A stretch of DNA of 64,000 nucleotides from Inquilinus ginsengisoli_A. GTDB lineage: Bacteria > Pseudomonadota > Alphaproteobacteria > DSM-16000 > Inquilinaceae. The notes under the pieces are model-generated. The model was not told the DNA's origin. It worked only from the letters and a program-made list of their open reading frames with translations, and searched no databases. The DNA is taken from assembly GCF_031453975.1 (NCBI RefSeq), contig NZ_JAVDPW010000009.1:372001-436000 (forward strand). Reading direction: 5' to 3'. A program made the position numbers and the translations under genes. This document shows, piece by piece, positions 1 to 7,840 of the stretch. The stretch's first letter is position 1; each line of letters opens with the position of its first letter.

Positions 1-27
1 GGCCGCCTTTGTCGGAAGCGATGGCGG

Positions 28-528
28 TCAGGCCGCCTTCTTCAGCACCTGTTCCAGGCGCTGGGTCGCCTTGACCTCGTCGATCTTCTCGACCGCGGCC
101 AGTTCGCGGGCCAGCCGCTCCAGCGCCGCCTGGTAGATCTGGCGCTCGCTGTAGGACTGCTCCGGCTGGTCGGTGGCGCGGTGCAGGTCGCGCACCACCT
201 CGGCGATCGACACCGGGTCGCCGGAGTTGATCTTGGCTTCGTATTCCTGGGCGCGGCGGCTCCACATGGTCCGGCGCACGCGGCTGCGGCCGGTCAGGGT
301 CTCCAGCGCGGTCTTGATCCGGTCCTTCGACGACAGCTTGCGCAGGCCCGACTTCTTGGCCTTGCCGACAGGAACCTTGAGCGTCATCCGCTCCTTCTCG
401 AAGCTGATGGCATACAGCTGCACGGTCAAGCCGCTGATGCTGTGCGTCTCCAGCGCCTCGATGCGGCCGACGCCATGCGCCGGGTACACCACATAGTCGC
501 CGACGTCGTACTCAAGTTCCTGAGCCAT
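28..528 (-). CDS. CarD family transcriptional regulator
   Basis: A CarD_CdnL_TRCF family protein of 166 residues. Members bind the RNA polymerase beta subunit and stabilise open complexes at rRNA and other promoters. The Tudor-like RNAP-interaction domain fills the first 60 residues (YDVGDYVVYPAHGVGRIEAL). The rest is the helical, basic DNA-contacting domain with RSRVRRTMWSRRAQEYEAKI. I start at the ATG at 528; a GTG at 546 would add six residues but has no better ribosome site. It follows the ferredoxin gene on the same strand after about 280 bases, and the ferredoxin/CarD neighbourhood is common in alphaproteobacteria. Family is clear; targets are unknown. Confidence 0.93.
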   Translation of the reverse strand: MAQELEYDVGDYVVYPAHGVGRIEALETHSISGLTVQLYAISFEKERMTLKVPVGKAKKSGLRKLSSKDRIKTALETLTGRSRVRRTMWSRRAQEYEAKINSGDPVSIAEVVRDLHRATDQPEQSYSERQIYQAALERLARELAAVEKIDEVKATQRLEQVLKKAA

Positions 529-810
529 GTCTGCCAATGGAGTCACCCTCTATGGTCGGACCCAGTGGGCGGTATGCCGACGGGCGGCTACCGCTCCGCG
601 CGCCTTCACCGCGCGACGACCACTTTCGAATTCCACGCCGAAAAGTCGGACACAGAAACCGATTCCGAACCATAGGGGGCTGGGTCGGAAGTGATCGTCA
701 GCACCGGGAATAGGCGTGTACTATAATACGTTGCGCTTCCGATATGAAGGCCGGTCCCGCCAATACATGACGCTTTTTTTGCAATGCAGGGCGGCGGACT
801 CGGCGAATCG

Positions 811-1152
811 TCAATTGCCTTCGCCCGGAGTCGCGCTGAAATGCTCGGCAAATTTGTTCTCGACGTCCTTCCAGGCGTCGGCGTCGGCCGGGGCATCCTT
901 CTTGCGGGTGATGTTCGGCCACAGCGTCGCGTATTCCCGGTTCAGCTCGCCCCATTTCTCGGCGGCGTCGGCCTCGGTGTCCGGCTTGATCGCCTCGGCC
1001 GGGCATTCCGGCTCGCACACGCCGCAGTCGATGCACTCGTCCGGATGGATGACCAGCATGTTCTCGCCCTCGTAGAAGCAGTCCACGGGGCAGACTTCGA
1101 CGCAATCCATGTACTTGCACTTGATGCAAGCCTCACCCACGACATAGGTCAT
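811..1152 (-). CDS. fdxA: 7Fe ferredoxin FdxA
   Basis: A 113-residue soluble electron carrier with one [3Fe-4S] and one [4Fe-4S] cluster. Cysteines cluster at residues 9-25 (CIKCKYMDCVEVCPVDC) and again in CIDCGVCEPECP near residues 40-51, the order seen in Azotobacter-type 7Fe ferredoxins. The C-terminal extension (about 55 residues, acidic then amphipathic) is also normal for FdxA. The gene starts three bases after the TerB-like gene ends, so they are probably cotranscribed. The redox partner is not evident from the neighbours. Confidence 0.95.
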   Translation of the reverse strand: MTYVVGEACIKCKYMDCVEVCPVDCFYEGENMLVIHPDECIDCGVCEPECPAEAIKPDTEADAAEKWGELNREYATLWPNITRKKDAPADADAWKDVENKFAEHFSATPGEGN

Positions 1153-1155
1153 ACT

Positions 1156-1629
1156 TTACTCCGGATCCTCTTCCGCGGCCGTTTCGGCACCATTACGCGC
1201 AAGCACACGGCGGCGGGCGGCGCCGCTATCCGCGTCCGAAACGAACAGGAGGGCCGCGACTCGCCGCATCAGATTGGCTTCGAGATCGTCGATCTTACCA
1301 TCGGCCACAATCACATCCCACAGCATTTCCACAATGCGGATGCGCGCCGGCTCGTCGCAATGCTCGCGGATGGTGTGGGTCAGGGCGTGCCAGGACACCG
1401 CGCCGTCGCTCGCCCGCTCGGCCTCGGTCTCCAGCTGGGCGGCCTCGAACGGGCCCAGCCGGAAGCGCCAGGCCAGCAGCGCCTGGATGCGCTCGCGCTC
1501 GGCCTGGTCGGTGATGTCGTCGACGCGGGCGGCTTCCATCAGCAGCGCGGCCACGGCCCGGCGCAGGGCGCCGTCGTCGCGCGGCGGGCGGGCGTCGCCC
1601 CGCGCCCAATCGAGAATCTGGTTCAGCAT
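1156..1629 (-). CDS. TerB-like (tellurite resistance fold) protein
   Basis: A 157-residue, mostly helical acidic protein. It shows two TerB-type repeats: an early AALLMEAARVDDITDQAERERI and a later EMLWDVIVADGKIDDLEANLMRRVAALL, in which D/E-rich loops resemble the metal-binding turns of TerB. TerB-fold proteins are cytoplasmic and linked to tellurite and envelope stress; the biochemical role is unsettled. It sits between the S4-domain gene (9 bases upstream) and fdxA (3 bases downstream), so it is part of the operon. No signal peptide or membrane segment. Confidence 0.8.
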   Translation of the reverse strand: MLNQILDWARGDARPPRDDGALRRAVAALLMEAARVDDITDQAERERIQALLAWRFRLGPFEAAQLETEAERASDGAVSWHALTHTIREHCDEPARIRIVEMLWDVIVADGKIDDLEANLMRRVAALLFVSDADSGAARRRVLARNGAETAAEEDPE

Positions 1630-1638
1630 GGCGGAGAT

Positions 1639-2010
1639 CTAGTCGCTGTCCTGCAGCCTTTGAAGGGACCGGCGGTCGCGCTTGGTCGGGCGCGGGCCCG
1701 CTTCCGGCAGGGCGGCCTCCGGCGTCGGCGGCTGCAGGTCGCGGTACAGACGCTGCGCTTCGCTCGCCGGGCCGCGGCGTTCGGCCAATGCGACGACCTC
1801 GATCACCCTGATGTGGCGGCCCTGGACGAAGGTCAGCACCTGGCCGGGGCGGATTGCCGCATGCGCCTTCAAGGTGGGCGTGCCGTCGATGCGCACGGCA
1901 CCGGTGGCGCAGATCCGCGCCGCCAGGCTGCGCGTCTTGAAGAAGCGCGCCTGCCACAGCCATTTGTCGAGTCGGGGGCGTTCGGTCTCGTGATCGGGCT
2001 GGTCAGGCAT
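1639..2010 (-). CDS. S4-domain RNA-binding protein (Hsp15-like)
   Basis: A 123-residue protein with an N-terminal S4 domain (RLDKWLWQARFFKTRSLAARI, then GAVRIDG and the turn RPGQVLTF) and a basic tail (RPTKRDRRSLQRL). Hsp15-like proteins bind RNA or stalled 50S-peptidyl-tRNA complexes. The ATG at 2010 overlaps the end of the helicase gene by eight bases, which implies translational coupling, and the helicase-S4 pairing is recurrent in alphaproteobacteria. This suggests a shared role in RNA or ribosome quality control, though the exact substrate is unknown. Confidence 0.88.
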   Translation of the reverse strand: MPDQPDHETERPRLDKWLWQARFFKTRSLAARICATGAVRIDGTPTLKAHAAIRPGQVLTFVQGRHIRVIEVVALAERRGPASEAQRLYRDLQPPTPEAALPEAGPRPTKRDRRSLQRLQDSD

Positions 2011-4504
2011 CGCGGCGGGCCAGCAGGGCAAGCTTGGCGAACGGATTGTCGGCCGCCACCGCAGCCGGGCGCGCGGCCTGCGGTCGCCGCGACCTCACCG
2101 GAACATAGCTCACGCGTCCCTCGCCATCCTGGGTCGGCCGATACCCGGCCGCCTGCAGGATAGCCGGGATTTCGGCGACGGTGCAGCCGACGATCGGCGC
2201 CAGCGTCGGGTCGGCGGTCAGCCCGCCCTGGCGCCGGCGCGATTCGGCGGCGTCGCGCAGCGTCTCGATCCGGTCCAGCCGCACCCGGCGCGGGCCGAAG
2301 GCGACGAAGCCGGCGAGGTCGAGCGCCGCGGCGTTGCCATCGTCGTCGGCCGGGGGGGCCGGGACCGAGATGCGGGACGGGTCGGGCAGGGCGACCGGCA
2401 GCGTCCAGCCCGCGGCGACGGCGCCCAGCAGCACGCGCAAGCCGGTCGGCCGCGGCTTCAGCATCGGCGCGAGATAGACATGGGCGGGCCCGAAGCGCAC
2501 GCCGAAGGCGCCCAGCTGCCGCCGGTCGGCCGAGGTCAGGCTGGCGATCAGCCCGTCCAGCGCCCGCCGCGGCAGCAGGCCCAAGCCCTCGATCAGCTGG
2601 AAGGCGATGCCGCGGGCGGCGCCGGCCAGGGGGGCGTCGCGCAGCCGCAGCAGCGGCCGCAGCTCGCGGTCGATGTGGTCGGCCAGGAAGCGCTGCAGCC
2701 GGGCCGCCACCCGGTCGCGGCCGGCGCCGTCCAGCAGGTCGGTCTCGCGCACCCGGACGGCGGGGGCCAGCGGCGACGGCCCGGCGGCGATGCGGCCGAC
2801 CGGCACGCCCAGCCAGGACAGCACGCCATCCGGGGCCAGGGCGAGATCGGCGCCCGGCGCCGCCTCCAGCCGGCCGATGCGGCCGGCGATCTCGTCCCGC
2901 AGCGCCCGCCGCACCGCGCTGCGGATCGCCTTGAGGTCGTCGTCCTCGATGGTGGCGTCGGGGGTGAAGGCGAAGCCCTCGATGCTGCCGACATGCTCGC
3001 CCTCGACCAGCACCTCGCCGGCGGCGTTGACCGCAGCCAGCAGCTCGCCGCCCGCCTTCATCGACCGCACCAGCAGGGCGGTGCGGCGGTCGACGAAGCG
3101 CTGGGTCAGGCGCTCGTGCAGGGCATCGGACAGCCGGTCCTCGACCGCGCGCGTGCGCTCCTGCCAATGCGCCGGATCCGCCATCCAGCTGCCGCGATGG
3201 GCGACATAGGTCCAGGTGCGGATGTGGGCGATGCGGGTGACCAGCGTGTCGATGTCGCCCTCGGTGCGGTCCAGCCGGGTGACCTGACGGGCCACCCAGT
3301 CGGGGTCCAGCCGGCCGGCCGGCTCGGTCAGCTGGCGGAAGATCTGGGCCTGGATCCGGGTGTGGGCGTCGGACAGCACCTTGCGGAAGTCCGGGATCTG
3401 GCAGATGTCCCACAGCAGGCGCACCGCCGCCGGGTTGCTGGCGCGTTTGATCAGCTCGGCGTCGCGCATCAGGATGCCGAGCGACAGGTGGTCGTCGGCC
3501 TCGGCGGCGCGCCGCAGCTCCGGCCGCGGCGGCCGGCGCTCCAGGCTGCGCAGCAGCCCCAGCGGGCTGCGGTAGTCGAGCTCGGCGTTGCGCCACATCA
3601 GCGCCTGCAGCGGGTCGAACTGGTGGTTCTCGACCCGGTCGACCAGCTCCTCGTCCAGCGGCCCGGCCTCGTCGGTGGTGCCGAAGCTGCCCTCGGTCAT
3701 ATGCCGCCCGGCGCGGCCGGCGATCTGGGCGATCTCGGTGGCGTGCAGCCGGCGCGGGGCGCGGCCGTCGAACTTGGTCAGCCGGGCGAAGGCGACATGG
3801 TCGATGTCGAGATTCAGCCCCATGCCGATGGCGTCGGTGGCGACGAGGTAGTCGACCTCGCCGGACTGGTACATCCCGACCTGGGCATTGCGGGTGCGGG
3901 GGCTCAGCGCGCCCAGCACCACCGCGGTGCCGCCGCGCTGGCGCCGCATCAGCTCGGCGATCTCGTAGACGTCGTTGGCCGAGAACACCACGATGGCGCT
4001 GCGCGCCGGCAGCCGGGTCAGCTTGCGCGTGCCGGTGTAGCGCAGTTCGGAGAAGCGCGGCCGGGTCACGAACTCGGCCTCCGGCACCAGCTTGCGGATC
4101 AGCGGGCGGATCGTCTCCGACCCCATCACCATGGTCTCCGCATGGCCGCGGGCGTGCAGCAGCCGGTCGGTGAAGACATGGCCGCGCTCGGGGTCGCCGC
4201 ACAGCTGGATCTCGTCGATGCCGACGAAGGCGACGGGCCGGTCGAGCGGCATGCTCTCGACCGTGCACAGGAACCAGCGCGCGCCGGGCGGGATGATCTT
4301 TTCCTCCCCGGTCACCAAAGCGACATGCGCGCGTCCCTTGATTGCCACGATCCGGTCGTAGTTCTCACGGGCGAGCAGCCGGAGCGGAAAGCCGATCATG
4401 CCGCTCGCATGGCCGAGCATGCGTTCGATGGCGAGATGAGTCTTTCCGGTGTTGGTCGGGCCGAGAACGGCCGTGAGTCGCGGACGGTGACCGGCGAGGT
4501 ACAT
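2003..4504 (-). CDS. Suv3-like ATP-dependent RNA helicase
   Basis: An 833-residue superfamily 2 helicase resembling the mitochondrial degradosome helicase Suv3. The Walker A motif GPTNTGKT is at residues 15-22 and the DExH-type box DEIQ at 97-100. The second RecA domain carries DYLVATDAIGMGLNLDI and motif VI QIAGRAGR near residue 265. The C-terminal half (from about 400) is long and Ala/Arg/Pro-rich. I start at the ATG at 4504; an in-frame TTG three codons earlier is possible. No Shine-Dalgarno sequence is obvious, so the mRNA may be nearly leaderless. It heads the helicase-S4-TerB-fdxA block and diverges from the 4641 gene. Confidence 0.9.
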   Translation of the reverse strand: MYLAGHRPRLTAVLGPTNTGKTHLAIERMLGHASGMIGFPLRLLARENYDRIVAIKGRAHVALVTGEEKIIPPGARWFLCTVESMPLDRPVAFVGIDEIQLCGDPERGHVFTDRLLHARGHAETMVMGSETIRPLIRKLVPEAEFVTRPRFSELRYTGTRKLTRLPARSAIVVFSANDVYEIAELMRRQRGGTAVVLGALSPRTRNAQVGMYQSGEVDYLVATDAIGMGLNLDIDHVAFARLTKFDGRAPRRLHATEIAQIAGRAGRHMTEGSFGTTDEAGPLDEELVDRVENHQFDPLQALMWRNAELDYRSPLGLLRSLERRPPRPELRRAAEADDHLSLGILMRDAELIKRASNPAAVRLLWDICQIPDFRKVLSDAHTRIQAQIFRQLTEPAGRLDPDWVARQVTRLDRTEGDIDTLVTRIAHIRTWTYVAHRGSWMADPAHWQERTRAVEDRLSDALHERLTQRFVDRRTALLVRSMKAGGELLAAVNAAGEVLVEGEHVGSIEGFAFTPDATIEDDDLKAIRSAVRRALRDEIAGRIGRLEAAPGADLALAPDGVLSWLGVPVGRIAAGPSPLAPAVRVRETDLLDGAGRDRVAARLQRFLADHIDRELRPLLRLRDAPLAGAARGIAFQLIEGLGLLPRRALDGLIASLTSADRRQLGAFGVRFGPAHVYLAPMLKPRPTGLRVLLGAVAAGWTLPVALPDPSRISVPAPPADDDGNAAALDLAGFVAFGPRRVRLDRIETLRDAAESRRRQGGLTADPTLAPIVGCTVAEIPAILQAAGYRPTQDGEGRVSYVPVRSRRPQAARPAAVAADNPFAKLALLARRDA

Positions 4505-4640
4505 AAGGGACAATTGAACGCTGCAAGCCTCTAATGCAAGACTGCGCCGGTGCGAGCGGCGCGGACGGTACCTTCAGTCGCACCATATTTTGGCCGGCCT
4601 GCCTCAGGGCTCCGCCCATATTGACGGAGATAAAATCACG

Positions 4641-6146
4641 ATGCGCACATCCACTCTGTTTGCCGGCGGCATCGCCGCCTGGATCTTCTGCGTGCCCTTC
4701 GCCGGCCAGGCCCAGACGACGCAGGAGGGGGCGGACAAGATCCGGCTCGGCCTCAAGGAGTGGATCGCCAGCCACCTGACCACGGCCGACAAGTCGGTGG
4801 TGTTCAACTTCCAGGGCCCGATCACGGTCGTGCCGCAGGGCAAGTCCTACAAGGCGGTGATCCCGAAGTCGGAGGTGGTGTTCGCCGACGGCGACGACCC
4901 GGTGACGCTGCCGGTCGACACGATCGAACTGGTGCTGACGCCGCAGGAGAATGGCTGGCTGGACACCGCGATCACCATCCCGTCGCACTACCGGCCCGAG
5001 AGCAAGGACGGCAAGGGCATCGACGTGACCATCGGGTCGCAGGCGCTGCACGGCGTGTTCGCGCCGCAGTACCAGACCTTCATGGCGCTCGACAGCAAGC
5101 TCGGCGGCATCGAGATGCGTTCGCTCGACCCGACGGAGGCGAAGGGTTCGCTCAAGATCGGTGCGATCGCGGTCGACGGCGACAGCAAGGCGGTCGGCCA
5201 GGACACCTATGACAGCACCGGCACTGTGACGATCTCCGACAGCGCCTTCGTCGACGAGAAGGGCGCACAGCTGTTCAAGCTCGACGAGGCGACGGTCGCG
5301 GGCACGGCGACAGCCGCCAATCTGGCGGCGCTGTACGGTTTCAGCCAGAAGCTCGAGGCCCTGCAGAAGCGCTATCCGAACGCCGGCGAGGGCGAGCCGT
5401 CGAAGGAGTTCCTGGGCGAGCTCGGCAAGGTGTTCAACGGCACCCCGAACCTGTTCGACGATTTCGGCTTCACCTACGGGCTGAAGGGGCTGACGGTCAC
5501 CCCGCCGCCCGCCGAGGGCGAGCCGGAACAGGTGACGCTCGCGTCCACGAGCTTCGGCATCGGCATCGCCGGCCTGGCCAAGGACGCCTCGACCTTCCAG
5601 GTCACGCTGGACCTGGACAAGCTGGGCATCGTTCCGACCCCGGAATTCGGCCAGTTCGTGCCGCACACCGCGACGGTCGACCTGGCGCTGACCAACCTGC
5701 CCAACCAGGTGCTGCTGCAGGCCCTGACCAGCATGCTCGACTCCTCGGCCACGCTCGGCCCCGACCAGGCGGCCGAAATCGCGGCCGGCCAGCTGCAGCA
5801 GGCCCTGCTGAACAGCAAGGGCGCGCTCGAGATCCGGTCGTTCAAGGCGGTGTCGCCGCTGACCAGCATCGACCTGACCGGCACGCTGAAGCCGAACCCC
5901 CGGGCGCCGCTGATGGTGACCGGCGACGTCAAGCTGGTGGTGATCGGGATGGAGGACGCGCTGGAGGCGGCCAAGACCATGCCTGACGGCCAGGAGGCGG
6001 TGCAGGGCCTGACCATGCTGCAGACCCTGGGGGCGCAGGACACGGTCGACGGCAAGCCGGCCCGCACCTACCAGCTGGTGGTCAGCGAGAAGGGCGACAT
6101 CCTGCTCAACGGCACCGACCTGAAGCCGCTGCTCGGCATGCATTGA
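4641..6146 (+). CDS. exported protein, first of three tandem paralogs
   Basis: A 501-residue protein with a Sec signal peptide (hydrophobic residues 5-23, cleavage likely after GQA). I recognise no domain. The mature start TTQEGADKIRLGLKEW and the end LVVSEKGDILLNGTDLKPLL recur in the next two genes, so the three form a paralogous tandem family. The body is rich in beta-strand-like alternating residues with repeated LxGLxV segments. The protein is probably periplasmic or outer-surface, and the long beta-rich build recalls AsmA/DUF2125-like lipid-contacting proteins, but that is only a guess. An SD-like GGAG lies 12 bases before the ATG. The start at 4641 is chosen because it begins the signal peptide. 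Confidence 0.75.
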   Translation: MRTSTLFAGGIAAWIFCVPFAGQAQTTQEGADKIRLGLKEWIASHLTTADKSVVFNFQGPITVVPQGKSYKAVIPKSEVVFADGDDPVTLPVDTIELVLTPQENGWLDTAITIPSHYRPESKDGKGIDVTIGSQALHGVFAPQYQTFMALDSKLGGIEMRSLDPTEAKGSLKIGAIAVDGDSKAVGQDTYDSTGTVTISDSAFVDEKGAQLFKLDEATVAGTATAANLAALYGFSQKLEALQKRYPNAGEGEPSKEFLGELGKVFNGTPNLFDDFGFTYGLKGLTVTPPPAEGEPEQVTLASTSFGIGIAGLAKDASTFQVTLDLDKLGIVPTPEFGQFVPHTATVDLALTNLPNQVLLQALTSMLDSSATLGPDQAAEIAAGQLQQALLNSKGALEIRSFKAVSPLTSIDLTGTLKPNPRAPLMVTGDVKLVVIGMEDALEAAKTMPDGQEAVQGLTMLQTLGAQDTVDGKPARTYQLVVSEKGDILLNGTDLKPLLGMH

Positions 6147-6196
6147 TGCAGGGCATGCATTGAGGCGGGCGGGCTGACCGTCGGATCCTAGGATGG

Positions 6197-6221
6197 GAAC
6201 GCCCGCCGTCGGCGGGCGTTC
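6197..6221 (+). terminator. hairpin after first paralog
   Basis: Perfect 11-bp inverted repeat, GAACGCCCGCC at 6197-6207 and its complement at 6211-6221 with a 3-base loop. It is followed by CGTCTCTT rather than a clear U-run, so it is either a weak terminator or an mRNA-end stabiliser between the first and second paralogs. Confidence 0.5.
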
Positions 6222-6272
6222 GTCTCTTGGCGCGGCGATCCCACGCCGCAAACCCGGATAAGGAAGCGAAGC

Positions 6273-7805
6273 ATGCGTCGTTCGGTCTGGATCCTGCTCG
6301 GCACCACGCCGCTCTGGCTGACCGGTTCCGCCTTCGCCCAGGCGACGCCGGAAGGCGCCGCGGCGCTGCGCGACGGGCTGACCGGGATGATGAAGCCGAT
6401 CCTGTCCGCCCAGGTCCAGGGCAAGCCGCTGTTCTCCGGCCCGATCACGGTTCAGCCGGCCGGCGCCGACTACACGGTGGTGTTCCCGGGCATCGACCTG
6501 ACCGTCACCTCGGCCAAGCCGGAAGGGCCGAAATCCCTGACCGTGCAGTGCGGTGCGCAGACCTATCAGGCCACGGCAGTGGCCACCGGCAACAGCTACC
6601 GGCTGGATTCGAGCCAGCCGCTGAACTGCACGGCGGAGGCGTCGGGCAAGCCCAAGGTCACCGTGACCACCCGGTCGCTGCAGGCCCATATGGTGGTCGA
6701 TCTCGACCAGAAGCTGATGACCGAATCCGGATGGCAGGCGGACGGCATCGCGCTCAAGCAGGAGGGCAAGTCCAACGCCTTCACCATCGACCGGTTCTCC
6801 GGCACCGGCAGCCTCGTGCCGGCCGCCACCCCGGGCCGCCACAACGCCGTCTTCAAGATGGAGGCCGGGCATCTCAGCGCCGTCGACGAGACCGGCGTCG
6901 AGCGTGTCAGCCTCGGCAACGTGGTCTATGACGGCCATGTCGACGGCATGGATGTGCAGACGATCATCGCCAGCTATGGCGACCTGATCGACGCCTATTC
7001 CGGGATGTTCGAGGGCCTCGCCTCGGGCGACCAGAAGCTGACGCAGCAGGTCCCGGCCGAGACCATGCGCAAGGTGATGGCCGTCTTCAAGCGCATGATG
7101 GCCGGCTACGGCGACGCCGGGGTCTTCACCGGGACGTTCACGGACCTGCGGGTGAAGGCGCCGGAGGTGCAGGTGACGCTCGATTCGCTGCGCTTCGGCG
7201 AAGGCTTCGCCGGGGCGTCGGACCCCAAGGGCACCGGCAATCTCGAGGTCGAGATGGCCGGCCTGGCGCTGGCGCCGAAGCCGCCCTTCACCCAGTGGAT
7301 TCCGACCGATGCGACGATCAAACTCAACGCCAGCGACATCCCGTGGAGCGAGGTGGGCACGGCCTACATCTCGATGATGGAGGCCTCGGCGGACCAGGTC
7401 ACGGCGCCGGAGCAGGCGCAGCAGCGCATGGCCGAGTCCATGGCCCAGATCGGCGGCATCCTGCGCAGTGCCGGCAGCCGTCTGGACATCGACGCGTTCC
7501 ACGTCGCGGCGCCGGAGGCGGCGATCGACCTCGGCGGCAAGGTCCAGGGCAGCGCCACGGCGGCGCATGGCGTCACCGCCGCCCTGAAGCTGCGCTTCAC
7601 CAATCTCGACGGGCTGATCAAGTTCCTGCAGTCCTCACATGATGGCGAGCAGGCCGCCGCGGGGTTGTCGATGGCCCAGGTGATGGGCCATCAGGCCACA
7701 GGCGACGGCGGCAAGCCGGCCCGGGACTACGACATCGTGGTCGACGAGGCCGGCAAGATCCTGGTCAACGGCACCGATCTCAGCGCGCTGGCCCCGAAGA
7801 AGTAG
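6273..7805 (+). CDS. exported protein, second of three tandem paralogs
   Basis: A 510-residue Sec-exported protein with signal peptide residues 1-23 (cleavage after AFA). The mature N-terminus ATPEGAAALRDGLTGMM is nearly the same as in the third paralog, and the C-terminus DYDIVVDEAGKILVNGTDL matches both neighbours. An internal unit runs from VVYDGHVDGMDVQTIIASYG through a helical stretch to VTLDSLRFGEGFAGASDPKG. The third paralog has this unit twice. A good ribosome site (AAGGA) precedes the ATG. No catalytic motif is visible, and two cysteines could form a disulfide. Function unknown. Confidence 0.75.
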   Translation: MRRSVWILLGTTPLWLTGSAFAQATPEGAAALRDGLTGMMKPILSAQVQGKPLFSGPITVQPAGADYTVVFPGIDLTVTSAKPEGPKSLTVQCGAQTYQATAVATGNSYRLDSSQPLNCTAEASGKPKVTVTTRSLQAHMVVDLDQKLMTESGWQADGIALKQEGKSNAFTIDRFSGTGSLVPAATPGRHNAVFKMEAGHLSAVDETGVERVSLGNVVYDGHVDGMDVQTIIASYGDLIDAYSGMFEGLASGDQKLTQQVPAETMRKVMAVFKRMMAGYGDAGVFTGTFTDLRVKAPEVQVTLDSLRFGEGFAGASDPKGTGNLEVEMAGLALAPKPPFTQWIPTDATIKLNASDIPWSEVGTAYISMMEASADQVTAPEQAQQRMAESMAQIGGILRSAGSRLDIDAFHVAAPEAAIDLGGKVQGSATAAHGVTAALKLRFTNLDGLIKFLQSSHDGEQAAAGLSMAQVMGHQATGDGGKPARDYDIVVDEAGKILVNGTDLSALAPKK

Positions 7806-7840
7806 CACTGAGGCGGATCGGGCCTAGGAGAGGAAAGACC

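Noticed and set aside
2480..4534. 684-residue open frame opposite the helicase gene
   Set aside because: Antisense shadow of a GC-rich gene. Low-complexity Gly/Ala/Gln/Arg sequence, no family resemblance. The same holds for long opposite frames at 784-2163, 4365-7568, 8411-11932, 19097-21247, 23079-25304 and 42731-45136.
6135..6163. Duplicated 12-mer GGCATGCATTGA at the end of the first exported paralog
   Set aside because: A short direct duplication that includes the stop codon. Probably replication slippage, no function seen.
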